A stretch of 51,440 bases of DNA from CAADGU01 sp964581605 (GTDB lineage Bacteria; Chloroflexota; Anaerolineae; Promineifilales; Promineifilaceae). This document shows, one piece after another, positions 1 through 6,910 of this stretch. The stretch lies in assembly GCA_964581605.1 (NCBI GenBank), contig CAZOPF010000035.1, positions 1 through 51,440 on the forward strand, written 5' to 3'. Position numbers and translations under genes: made by a program. Numbering within the stretch: the stretch's first letter is position 1; every line of letters begins with the position of its first letter. Below the pieces are notes generated by a model, which was not told the origin of the DNA, searched no databases, and saw only the letters and a program-made list of their open reading frames with translations.

Positions 1-114
1 GTATTCGTTTGGAAAGGTGCTGTCAAAATAACATTATGTCACTGCAAAAGTCGTGTCACTTAATCTCCATTATAGATTACTGACCTTTCCCCCAAAAATG
101 GACATTGAGCTAAG

Positions 115-207
115 GTATACGTTCAGTGCCCCTGTAGAAGTTGAACTTTTTGCTGTGTAAAATAACTTGCTACCAGAGAAAGTTCAACTTCTTAACTGAA
201 CGATTAC
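115..207. mobile_element. 93-bp MITE-like element with 8-bp target duplication
   Basis: The ends are imperfect terminal inverted repeats, GTATACGTTCAGT at 115-127 and ACTGAACGATTAC at 195-207 (11 of 13 positions pair). A perfect 14-bp inner inverted repeat follows (AGAAGTTGAACTTT at 136-149, AAAGTTCAACTTCT at 179-192). The element is bracketed by identical octamers GAGCTAAG at 107-114 and 208-215, which read as a target-site duplication. No coding capacity is visible, so it would be mobilised in trans. No transposase or second copy is present in the window. The alternative is a chance nested hairpin, but the flanking 8-bp duplication argues against that. Confidence 0.65.
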
Positions 208-221
208 GAGCTAAGACCAGA

Positions 222-251
222 TTGCTTTTTTTTTTTTGGGGGGGGTATAAT
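222..251 (+). promoter_or_regulatory. Candidate promoter with homopolymer spacer
   Basis: A perfect -10 hexamer TATAAT (246-251) lies 18 bp downstream of TTGCTT (222-227). The spacer is only the remainder of a T12 run followed by eight G (T 226-237, G 238-245). It points at the winged-helix gene at 424. The other sequence in 252-390 shows no ORF or recognised motif. Confidence 0.5.
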
Positions 252-423
252 GTGCGCCACACAGAAGCGTATTGGTAGCATATTAGCCATAGCAACACAG
301 GGTGGTCGGGAGATCAGCCCACCAGCAGCAACAGCGGAAGTTTCATAGATATCCTGGGTCATGGCATTTATGGTTATTCCAGCATAATTTGTGAAAACGA
401 TTCATGAATTGGGGAGGTGGTTT

Positions 424-780
424 ATGTCGGGCGATAGCACACTTTGCTTGCAGGTAGGCAATGTCACGATTGATAAAGAGGAGCGGCAGGTTTACTGTTG
501 CGGCCAGCCAATAGAGTTAACCTGTCTGCAATTCAATTTGCTCATTTACCTTTTTGACCATGCCAACAGGGTTTGTTTCTATGACGAACTGCTAGAATAT
601 GTTTGGCATTACGACTCTGATGCCAGCGATAGTTACATTGTTCGCATGGCGATTTCCCGCTTGCGGCACAGTTTCCAAAATTGCCCGAATTGTCAGGGAC
701 AATCATTACACATTCGCACAATACGCCAGGTCGGTTACTGTTTACAAATCCGAAAATCTCCATCAGCCAGCAACAGGTAA
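424..780 (+). CDS. Stand-alone winged-helix (OmpR/PhoB C-terminal type) DNA-binding protein
   Basis: This is a cytoplasmic DNA-binding protein of 118 residues with the fold of the OmpR/PhoB effector domain (Trans_reg_C). It shows the opening beta strands (VGNVTIDKEERQVYC, then ELTCLQFNLLIYLF), a recognition-helix region (DSYIVRMAISRLRH) and the closing wing hairpin (IRTIRQVGYCLQI). There is no receiver or sensor domain, so it cannot be a classical response regulator. The frame is open from a GTG at 391, but ATG 424 is chosen because GGAGGT at 413-418 sits 5 nt upstream. Four 11-bp direct repeats begin 17 nt after its stop, the spacing this protein family normally binds, so it probably controls the exported-protein gene that follows. 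The target is inferred. Confidence 0.8.
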   Translation: MSGDSTLCLQVGNVTIDKEERQVYCCGQPIELTCLQFNLLIYLFDHANRVCFYDELLEYVWHYDSDASDSYIVRMAISRLRHSFQNCPNCQGQSLHIRTIRQVGYCLQIRKSPSASNR

Positions 781-797
781 GCTTCAGCCCAATTTTT

Positions 798-841
798 GAT
801 ACGAACCTGATACAAACTGGATACATCCCAGATACAAACTG
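798..841 (+). promoter_or_regulatory. Four tandem 11-bp repeats (PHO-box-like operator)
   Basis: Four units start exactly 11 bp apart: GATACGAACCT (798), GATACAAACTG (809), GATACATCCCA (820) and GATACAAACTG (831). GATAC is invariant, and units two and four are identical. OmpR/PhoB-type winged helices bind tandem direct repeats with an 11-bp pitch, so this is the likely site of the regulator encoded immediately upstream. The last unit covers the place where a -35 box would lie. Confidence 0.7.
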
Positions 842-855
842 TTCTAAATCGCGCT

Positions 856-861
856 TAAAAT
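856..861 (+). promoter_or_regulatory. Candidate -10 box (TAAAAT) next to the iterons
   Basis: TAAAAT starts 14 nt after the last 11-bp repeat. No good -35 box exists; the repeat itself occupies that position, as in activator-dependent PhoB-type promoters. It would drive the gene at 917. Confidence 0.4.
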
Positions 862-916
862 AAAAGCAAACTGACTAATGTCAGGTGTTTGCAACCTACA
901 CGTAAGGAGATTGACG

Positions 917-1441
917 ATGATAAAGAAAGTTTGCATTTTAGGGTTAGTAGTAATTTCCATAGTGTTACTATTTGTGGGGATACCGGTAACAGCAAAGAAT
1001 ATTTCAATTCCATTAGCCGCTGAAGATTTACCAGTTTCGGTGTGGAAGCCAGGGGAAACGGATTACAACCTGGAGCTAAACGTGGTTACAGATCAAGACC
1101 AAATCCGAAAAGAGCTTGAGGCCATTGGCATTGATTACGACAAGGCAATTGATGAGCTTGAAAAGCAAACTGAAGGGCCTGGGGGCCATGCAGGTGTGAT
1201 GTGGTGTCCAGGCCCTAAAAAGGCCGGTGATCTATTCTTAACTTCGCCTGGTCCCTACATCGTTGGGTTTTATGGCGGTGGAGGTGGAGCAATAGGGGGA
1301 TGCGTTGGGGGAGGTACATGTAATAGTTTCCCTGCTTGTTTGATTAATGCTGTTTGTTATGTTCCATTTGGTCAGACAGTTGCCCTTTACTCAGTTAACG
1401 CAATAGCGACCACGGATTTGGGCCCAAGTTGTATACCTTAA
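917..1441 (+). CDS. Small exported Cys/Gly-rich protein of unknown function
   Basis: I do not recognise this family. The product has 174 residues. It starts with a Sec-type signal peptide (MIKK, then a hydrophobic core to about residue 24, ending GIPVTA), so it should leave the cytoplasm. The middle is charged and predicted helical (QIRKELEAIGIDYDKAIDEL). The C-terminal third is hydrophobic and Gly-rich (YGGGGGAIGGCVGGGTC). It carries six cysteines in the mature protein, an even number that would suit disulfides. ATG 917 is preferred over 878 because AAGGAG lies 7 nt upstream (904-909). It stands between the winged-helix gene and a TPR-like gene and behind the 11-bp iterons. A secreted structural peptide or a ribosomally made natural-product precursor are both possible; neither is shown. 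Confidence 0.75.
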   Translation: MIKKVCILGLVVISIVLLFVGIPVTAKNISIPLAAEDLPVSVWKPGETDYNLELNVVTDQDQIRKELEAIGIDYDKAIDELEKQTEGPGGHAGVMWCPGPKKAGDLFLTSPGPYIVGFYGGGGGAIGGCVGGGTCNSFPACLINAVCYVPFGQTVALYSVNAIATTDLGPSCIP

Positions 1442-1489
1442 CAACAATTCCAACCATGATAGAACATTCCCGCGATGTAAAAGTGTGAG

Positions 1490-1523
1490 ATAATCATCCA
1501 GCACAAATTTACTGGATGATTAT
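1490..1523 (+). terminator. 12-bp perfect hairpin after the exported-protein gene
   Basis: ATAATCATCCAG (1490-1501) and CTGGATGATTAT (1512-1523) pair perfectly around a 10-nt loop. It follows the stop at 1441 by 48 nt. The stem is AT-rich and only a short TTTT comes after it, so it is a weak terminator or an RNA stabiliser. ATG codons at 1516 and 1522 fall inside the stem, which is one reason to place the next gene's start later. Confidence 0.45.
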
Positions 1524-1560
1524 GAGTATCTTTTGCTCAGTAGCATGTGGGTTGAGTGAG

Positions 1561-2028
1561 ATGGAAGACTTGTTTGAATTATTTGCTGAGGTAATACGCC
1601 TTCGCGCACAGGGGGAGATAATGCAGGCACAACAGTTGTTCCAGCAGTTTGATGAACAGGCAATCAAGTTAGGTGTTTCACCTCAACACCCAATTGTCCA
1701 TCATATCTTGTTTGAAGCAGACACATCTTCTGTAGAAGAAATGTGGAAGTCCACTGCGAAAGTCATTGAAGAATCATTGGAAATGTACCAGGCCGAGGAT
1801 CAAATAATGAATCGTTTAGAGACTCTACTATCTCTTGGTCAAATTTACATCTATTTGCGCCAACCCTCAAAAGCCTCTTCCTGCCTCGAACAGGCGCGGC
1901 AGTTGTTAGCCCAGATTGAGCAAGGAGGTCATTTGCAAACCACTCCTTTTAGCGCATGGGAATCTACGATCATTGATGTAAAAAGGCAGCAAATCGAGAA
2001 TTTGGATAATCAAATAGTATCACTTTAA
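1561..2028 (+). CDS. Helical TPR-like protein, function unknown
   Basis: The product is a cytoplasmic protein of 155 residues made almost entirely of predicted amphipathic helices. It has the A/L/Y spacing typical of tetratricopeptide repeats (EVIRLRAQGEIMQAQQLFQQF; later SLGQIYIYLRQPSKASSCLE). The frame is open from ATG 1516, but the earlier ATGs lie in a hairpin with no ribosome-binding site, and the extra residues are unlike the rest, so ATG 1561 is preferred. The ribosome-binding site is weak in either case. TPR units of this kind follow the winged helix in SARP/BTAD regulators. Here the winged-helix gene is separate, two genes upstream, so a shared role is possible but unproven. Confidence 0.65.
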   Translation: MEDLFELFAEVIRLRAQGEIMQAQQLFQQFDEQAIKLGVSPQHPIVHHILFEADTSSVEEMWKSTAKVIEESLEMYQAEDQIMNRLETLLSLGQIYIYLRQPSKASSCLEQARQLLAQIEQGGHLQTTPFSAWESTIIDVKRQQIENLDNQIVSL

Positions 2029-2059
2029 TAGGAAGTGGCGTGGTTTCTATAATCATAAT

Positions 2060-3448
2060 ATGGGAAGAAAAGCCAATTGGGGATTAGCGATATTACTGTT
2101 GTGCCTGTTGTTCGGTAGTATTTCATGCACTTCTGGTGTTGCCTCATCGGAGGATACGCCCGTAGCAGATAGTTCAGAAATTGTAGTAACCCCTACCGCT
2201 TTGCCTACGTCTGTAAGCACAGATATTCCCATGGTGCTACCGCCGCCGATGACGGAAACGCTTGATAACACGGCCGTACCTGTGCCCACCCCTACATTCA
2301 CCCCCATACCTACCGCCGCATTGCCAGATGGCCCACCCGTGTTGTTCTTTTATGACGGCACCAGCCTGTCACGCACAGATGTGGACGGCAGCGCCATACA
2401 ACCAATAGCTTCCCCTTTAACTGGAGCAGGTGATACAGTGTGGCTGTACTTTTGGGCCAATCCACCCCAGGTTTCGCCCAACGGCCGTTGGCTTATCACC
2501 CATGCCAGTGTCAGCAGCGGCCGCGCCAACTGGCAGTTGGTAGATGTACAAAACGGAACCGTCACGGCCGAAGGGCACGGCCAATCGCGCCTCTCCCCAA
2601 CCTGGGCGCCTGATAGCCAACGCTTTGCCTATCTGGTAAACGGGCAACTTTGCATCTATTCCCTGCTGGACAAAACCGACGCCTGTATGCCCATCGCTGG
2701 AAATTTAATTGGCGCATCGTGGTCGCCAGATGGCTCCACTATCGCTGTAGCTCAGGCCAATCTGGAGGCCGCCTGTTGCACTGGCACAGTCTGGGTATTT
2801 CCGGTCGCCAACGGCAAGGCTGCGGTAGCGGGCGCATTTGCTGCTCCGCCGCAAGCAACTATCGAGGATATTTTTATGTGGCTACCCGGCGATATGCCTG
2901 CTCTCCTCATCAAAACCGACCCGGAAAGCCAGGCTTCGACGTTCTATGATATGGCCGCGGGCACAGTGACGATGTTAGAGAGACAGGTGCGGGATATTTC
3001 GCCAGACGGCCGTTACCTTCTCTATACCACAGGCGAAGTTGGTTCAACAGACGGCCGTATCCTCTATGCTCTACCTGCCAATAATAGTTGCCCGAACGTC
3101 TCCTTCAACCTGCATAATTGGGATTGGTCGCCAGAGAACGGCCGTCTCGCCTTTCTCCACTCGTGCGCCGCTACACCACAAACGGCCTGGTTAATTGTGC
3201 TGGATGTAACCACAGGTGAATCATTCTGGACGCGAGAAATAACCGGCCTGGAAACGACCTTCGCTCCCACCTTTGTTTATTGGACACCCGATGGTCAATA
3301 CTTGCTATTGGACGAACCAGAGGAATTATTTGACGGACATCGCCAGCTATCCCCTATCTGGCGTATTTTGGCGGATGGCTCTGGAGAGGTCACGGCCGTT
3401 GTCGAACACGGCTTTTTGTTGGGCGGCATCCCTGCCTGGAATCAGTAG
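2060..3448 (+). CDS. Predicted lipoprotein with TolB-like beta-propeller repeats
   Basis: The product has 462 residues. It begins with a lipoprotein-like signal (hydrophobic residues 9-19, Cys23 in GSISC, an atypical lipobox), then a Thr/Pro-rich linker to about residue 90 (VPTPTFTPIPTAALP). The remainder contains repeated WD40-like/PD40 blades: SPNGRWLI, SPTWAPDSQRFAYL, ASWSPDGSTIAVA, ISPDGRYLLYT, WSPENGRLAFLH and YWTPDGQYLLLD. Such proteins sit on the outer face of the membrane and are usually binding or scaffold modules; the ligand is unknown. No clear Shine-Dalgarno precedes ATG 2060. This is the first gene from the left that contains ACGGCCGT octamers. It converges on gatA. Confidence 0.8.
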   Translation: MGRKANWGLAILLLCLLFGSISCTSGVASSEDTPVADSSEIVVTPTALPTSVSTDIPMVLPPPMTETLDNTAVPVPTPTFTPIPTAALPDGPPVLFFYDGTSLSRTDVDGSAIQPIASPLTGAGDTVWLYFWANPPQVSPNGRWLITHASVSSGRANWQLVDVQNGTVTAEGHGQSRLSPTWAPDSQRFAYLVNGQLCIYSLLDKTDACMPIAGNLIGASWSPDGSTIAVAQANLEAACCTGTVWVFPVANGKAAVAGAFAAPPQATIEDIFMWLPGDMPALLIKTDPESQASTFYDMAAGTVTMLERQVRDISPDGRYLLYTTGEVGSTDGRILYALPANNSCPNVSFNLHNWDWSPENGRLAFLHSCAATPQTAWLIVLDVTTGESFWTREITGLETTFAPTFVYWTPDGQYLLLDEPEELFDGHRQLSPIWRILADGSGEVTAVVEHGFLLGGIPAWNQ

Positions 3449-3471
3449 AGATTACTCTATTTGATCACCAC

Positions 3472-4908
3472 TCACCGATTACCAATTACCTCTTTTTCAT
3501 ACGCAAACGCTACATTTAAGATAGTTGCCTCTTGCAGCGTATTGCCAATTAACTGAAGGCCAATGGGCAAGCCCTGGCTATCAAGGCCGCAGGGCACGGA
3601 GAGGCCACAACTGGCGGAGAGGTTGATAGGTAAGGTGAAGATGTCTTGCAAATACATTTGTAGTGGGTCATCCACGATGGCCCCGATTTTGAAGGCGGTG
3701 GTGGGCGAGGTGGGGGTGGCGATGACATCTACTTTTTCAAAGGCGTTCAGGAAATCTTGTTTGATGAGGGTGCGGGCGCGCAGGGCACGGCCGTAGTAAG
3801 CCTCATAGTACCCCGCACTGAGCGCATACGTGCCCAACATGATGCGCCGTTTCACCTCCGGCCCAAAGAGGGCGCGTGTCTTTTTCACAGAATCAATCAT
3901 ATCCACTCCCTCCACGCGCGGGCCAAAACGGATGCCGTCGTAGCGGGCCAGGTTGGCGCTGGCTTCGGCCGGGGCGATGAGGTAATAGACGGGCAGGGCG
4001 TAGCCGGTGTGCGGCAGGCTGATTTCCACGATCTCGGCGCCCAGTTCGGCCAGTTTGGTAATGGCCTTGCGCACGGCCGTTTCCACTTCCGCATCTATCC
4101 CCTCGATAAAATACTCCTTCGGCACACCCACTTTCAGCCCGCGAATATCCCCCGTCAGTGCGGCTTCAAAGTCCGGCACCGGCACATTCAACGACGTGCT
4201 GTCCATGGGGTCGTAGCCGGCGGTGGCCTGGAACACGGCCGTACAATCCGCCACCGTGCGCCCAAACGTCCCCACCTGATCCAGCGTGGAGGCAAAAGCG
4301 ACCACACCCCAACGGCTCATACGGCCGTAAGTCGGCCTTAACCCCACCACCCCACAAAACGATGCCGGTTGGCGCACACTGCCGCCCGTATCCGTGCCCA
4401 ACGCCCCATACGCCATATGCGTAGCCACGGCCGCCGCACTGCCGCCGCTGCTGCCGCCCGCCACCCGCGTCTGGTCATACGGATTGCGCGTGGTGAAGTA
4501 GGCGGAATTTTCGGTGGATGACCCCATGGCAAACTCATCCGTATTGGTCTTGCCCAGGATGATGGCCCCGGCTGCTTTCAATTTCCGCACCACAAAGGCG
4601 TCATATGGCGGCACAAACCCTTCCAGGATTTTGCTGCCCGCCGTCGTTTCCACCCCCTCTGTGCAGATAATATCTTTAACGGCGATAGGAATACCGAGCA
4701 GCGGCGAATCCTCGCCTGCTGCCCGCCGTTTATCGGCGGCCATTGCCTGGGCCAGCGCCATATGGTCACACAACGTCAGGTAGCTTTTGATCTCATTATC
4801 TGTGGCAATGATGTGATCCAGCATCGCTTCAGTAGCCGCTACGCTGGTTGTTTCGCCGCGTCGCAGCGCGTCTCGCAGTTGAGTCAGGGTCAATTTGGTG
4901 AAGTCCAT
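3472..4908 (-). CDS. gatA: Asp-tRNA(Asn)/Glu-tRNA(Gln) amidotransferase subunit A
   Basis: This is the amidase subunit of GatCAB, which releases ammonia from glutamine for transamidation of misacylated Asp-tRNA(Asn) or Glu-tRNA(Gln). The amidase signature is complete: catalytic Lys in GIPIAVKDIICTEG, cis-Ser in GGSSGGSAAA and nucleophilic Ser in GTDTGGSVRQPAS. The product has 478 residues, normal for GatA. A GTG at 4923 would add five residues; ATG 4908 gives the usual N terminus (MDFTKLTLTQ). It starts 27 nt after vapC, so it is probably read from the same transcript. gatC lies further upstream beyond a terminator, and gatB is not in the window. Confidence 0.95.
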   Translation of the reverse strand: MDFTKLTLTQLRDALRRGETTSVAATEAMLDHIIATDNEIKSYLTLCDHMALAQAMAADKRRAAGEDSPLLGIPIAVKDIICTEGVETTAGSKILEGFVPPYDAFVVRKLKAAGAIILGKTNTDEFAMGSSTENSAYFTTRNPYDQTRVAGGSSGGSAAAVATHMAYGALGTDTGGSVRQPASFCGVVGLRPTYGRMSRWGVVAFASTLDQVGTFGRTVADCTAVFQATAGYDPMDSTSLNVPVPDFEAALTGDIRGLKVGVPKEYFIEGIDAEVETAVRKAITKLAELGAEIVEISLPHTGYALPVYYLIAPAEASANLARYDGIRFGPRVEGVDMIDSVKKTRALFGPEVKRRIMLGTYALSAGYYEAYYGRALRARTLIKQDFLNAFEKVDVIATPTSPTTAFKIGAIVDDPLQMYLQDIFTLPINLSASCGLSVPCGLDSQGLPIGLQLIGNTLQEATILNVAFAYEKEVIGNR

Positions 4909-4935
4909 AGTACTGATACCCACTTGAGTAAAGGG

Positions 4936-5373
4936 CTACAGGGGGTTCTTAACATCTAGAAACGCGAATTGATCAAAATCGCTCGTGTTAACCGTATACA
5001 ACCCGGAAACGCCATGATCTTTCAGTGTGGCCACCAAAGCCACATCGAAAATTTTCTGTCTGGTTGTAACAGACTTAAGTAAATCCAGCAGAGTAGCCAG
5101 TTGGGTTGATTTTGGATAGAGAATCGCAACGCCAGTGTCCATATATGCTTGAACAAGCTGCGTTGCGTCATGGAGTGGCAATGGCGATTCGAGTTGATGC
5201 CTGGTAATGACATTCAGAAACTCAGTAAGCACTTGTCCCGGAATGCAGACAGCCAACATACCCTCTGCATCGCGTTCATTCATGACCTTTTCGATAAATG
5301 CCCTGGCCTGAGGATGATAAGGAGACGCTGTGTTATGCGCATAAACCAAAAGATTCGTATCCAAGGCATACAT
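4936..5373 (-). CDS. vapC: PIN-domain ribonuclease toxin (VapC family)
   Basis: The product has 145 residues and a complete PIN fold. It shows the first acidic residue in MYALDTNLLVY, the conserved Glu in VLTEFLNV, Asp in KIFDVALVA and a final acidic position in NTSDFDQF. VapC toxins are Mg-dependent RNases neutralised by the adjacent antitoxin. The start lies 6 nt after the antitoxin stop, the usual tight coupling. The pair is inserted in the gat cluster, between gatC and gatA. Confidence 0.85.
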   Translation of the reverse strand: MYALDTNLLVYAHNTASPYHPQARAFIEKVMNERDAEGMLAVCIPGQVLTEFLNVITRHQLESPLPLHDATQLVQAYMDTGVAILYPKSTQLATLLDLLKSVTTRQKIFDVALVATLKDHGVSGLYTVNTSDFDQFAFLDVKNPL

Positions 5374-5379
5374 GATCAG

Positions 5380-5589
5380 TTAAACCCTATCTGCATACAT
5401 CTCTTCCCGATCAACGGTAACATCTGCGCCCAGGTCAATCGTCTGAACGCGAAAAGGCTTACGGGGGGGCTGCAAAACTTCGCTTTGGGCAATTTCATCC
5501 TTGAGAGATTGAAGCAAAAGTTCGATGACCTGGATTCGATAGGTTAAAGGCGTATCCTGAAGCTGTTGAACTGTTTCTTGAACTGTCAT
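5380..5589 (-). CDS. Putative antitoxin partner of the PIN toxin
   Basis: The 69-residue protein has an N-terminal helix-rich part (MTVQETVQQLQDTPLTYRIQ) and an acidic C-terminal tail (VTVDREEMYADRV), a plan like DUF2281/VapB-type antitoxins. The C terminus would wrap the PIN toxin encoded 6 nt downstream. A strong Shine-Dalgarno (AAGGAG, 8 nt before the ATG) supports the start. The family call rests mainly on size and position. Confidence 0.7.
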   Translation of the reverse strand: MTVQETVQQLQDTPLTYRIQVIELLLQSLKDEIAQSEVLQPPRKPFRVQTIDLGADVTVDREEMYADRV

Positions 5590-5641
5590 GCCATCATCTC
5601 CTTATCATCACGGGAACGCTTTGTATGGTAGCGATGGCCTG

Positions 5642-5647
5642 ATTATA
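5642..5647 (-). promoter_or_regulatory. Candidate -10 box for the vapBC pair
   Basis: The minus strand reads CTGTTATAATCAG, a perfect TATAAT 53 nt before the antitoxin ATG. No convincing -35 is present. It lies downstream of the gatC terminator, so vapBC-gatA would have its own transcript. Confidence 0.4.
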
Positions 5648-5783
5648 ACAGAAAAATAGCTCACGACCCGGCCTTCAATTCCGCCGACCATGCCCGGTAG
5701 GGTTGGTTTGGTAAAGCCCATAAGGGTTCGCCCCATTACAAGTTTTGTCACATTGTTGTACCCGGAAACGGGCAATACGCAAC

Positions 5784-5805
5784 AAAAAAGGGCCGTGCGG
5801 CCCCT
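5784..5805 (-). terminator. Rho-independent terminator downstream of gatC
   Basis: On the minus strand GGGCC, loop GCAC, GGCCC is followed by six T. The flanking AAG/CTT lengthens the stem with one bulged G. It ends the def-gatC transcript before vapBC. Confidence 0.75.
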
Positions 5806-5838
5806 TATATAGATGATTTTGTTTAACTTGGAAATAGC

Positions 5839-5906
5839 AAGGGGTACGGCCGTCACCCGTTGACCGTTAGCGTAAACATGGTGAATGCCTCACGGCCGTA
5901 CCCCTT
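5839..5906. repeat. 15-bp inverted repeat built on ACGGCCGT
   Basis: AAGGGGTACGGCCGT (5839-5853) and ACGGCCGTACCCCTT (5892-5906) are perfect inverted copies with a 38-nt loop. It starts 7 nt after the gatC stop on the minus strand. Each arm contains the genome-wide octamer. Confidence 0.85.
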
Positions 5907-5912
5907 CCCCTC

Positions 5913-6206
5913 TCACCCCTCATCCAACACAGCCTGCACCACAAACTGGTTATGCGCCTGTTTCGGTGCGTTAAATAACACGGCTTCCATGTCCATGCCC
6001 GGCTCGGCCACATCGTCACGCCACACATTCTGCTGTGTCACCGCATGGGCCGTCGGCGGCACACCCGCCAGGTCTAGTTCATTCAACCGTTCTGCATAAT
6101 CCAAAATCGCCGAAAGCTGCCCCTGGTACAGCGCCACCTCCGCCTCCGTCAATTCCAACCGCGCCAACTGCGCAATCTTCTCCACATCAGCCCGCGTTAA
6201 AGACAT
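5913..6206 (-). CDS. gatC: Asp-tRNA(Asn)/Glu-tRNA(Gln) amidotransferase subunit C
   Basis: GatC is the small subunit that wraps around GatA and GatB and stabilises the complex. The product has 97 residues with the normal family pattern: MSLTRADVEKIAQLARLELT at the N terminus, a helix ending in ILDYAERLNELD, the PPTAHAV segment and a C-terminal tail with WRDDVAEPG. A GGGAGAGAGG stretch precedes the ATG. def lies 54 nt upstream on the same strand, and a terminator follows. Its partner gatA is displaced by vapBC. Confidence 0.92.
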   Translation of the reverse strand: MSLTRADVEKIAQLARLELTEAEVALYQGQLSAILDYAERLNELDLAGVPPTAHAVTQQNVWRDDVAEPGMDMEAVLFNAPKQAHNQFVVQAVLDEG

Positions 6207-6260
6207 AACCTCTCTCCCAAAACCAAATCCGATTACCGCTTACGGCTTACGGCTTACGCA

Positions 6261-6827
6261 TCACCCCACCACCGCCTTCTCCTCCCGCCGTTTCTTCGCT
6301 GCTTCTTGCATCTTCTCAAACTCCTCATCCGTCCACAGATGCTCCGGGGCCGTCAGGCGGTCAATGTAGAGGATGCCGTTCAGGTGGTCAATCTCGTGCT
6401 GGAAGATGCGTGCCGTCCAGCCGTTGAGTTTCAGTTTCACCTTTTTACCATAGCGATCCTGCGCCCGCACCCGTACCACCTCATGCCGCTCCACTTCACC
6501 CACATAACCAGGAATCGAAAGGCAGCCTTCCACCCCGTCCACCACTTCCCGCGACTGCCACACAATCTCCGGGTTGGCAATTACAAATAACTCACGGGAA
6601 TTGGGTATTTCGTTGCCCTGCTCGTCTTCTTTGGGCAATGATTCAATAACAGCCAACTGCATCGGCAACCCAATTTGTGGCGCCGCCAACCCCACGCCAT
6701 TGCTCTCCCGCATGGTTTCCACCATGTTGTCAATCAGCGTTTGCAATTCGTCGTCAAATTTCGTAACGGGTCTCGTTTTCTGGCGCAAAATGGGCGCCGG
6801 GAGCTTTACAACGTCTAGTAGTGCCAT
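6261..6827 (-). CDS. def: Peptide deformylase
   Basis: This metalloenzyme removes the formyl group from the N-terminal Met of nascent proteins. All three catalytic motifs are present: GVGLAAPQIG, EGCLSIPG (metal-binding Cys) and QHEIDHLNG (two metal-binding His and the catalytic Glu). The product has 188 residues, within the usual range. The C-terminal tail is a charged helix rich in Lys and Arg. It is the upstream gene of gatC on the minus strand. The spacer to gatC (6207-6260) carries the tandem phrase CTTACGG. Confidence 0.95.
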   Translation of the reverse strand: MALLDVVKLPAPILRQKTRPVTKFDDELQTLIDNMVETMRESNGVGLAAPQIGLPMQLAVIESLPKEDEQGNEIPNSRELFVIANPEIVWQSREVVDGVEGCLSIPGYVGEVERHEVVRVRAQDRYGKKVKLKLNGWTARIFQHEIDHLNGILYIDRLTAPEHLWTDEEFEKMQEAAKKRREEKAVVG

Positions 6828-6873
6828 AATCGGGGGATTTTATCTTGTTTGGGGAACGCGGGCACTTTTTACA

Positions 6874-6910
6874 TGATGCGTGAGACGTGACGAGAAAAAT
6901 TCACGCATCA
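6874..6910. repeat. Phrase hairpin of the GATGCGTGA family
   Basis: TGATGCGTGA (6874-6883) and TCACGCATCA (6901-6910) are perfect 10-bp inverted copies. The right arm includes the cyclase stop codon at 6908-6910. Related sequence recurs at 11423-11462 and 21091-21128. Confidence 0.75.

Noticed and set aside
121..201. Integron attC site
   Set aside because: The paired ends do not match the GTTRRRY/RYYYAAC core pattern and no integrase is present; the 8-bp duplication favours a MITE.
5608..5856. 82-codon minus-strand frame
   Set aside because: It spans a rho-independent terminator and a promoter-like box, has no ribosome-binding site and no recognisable domain.
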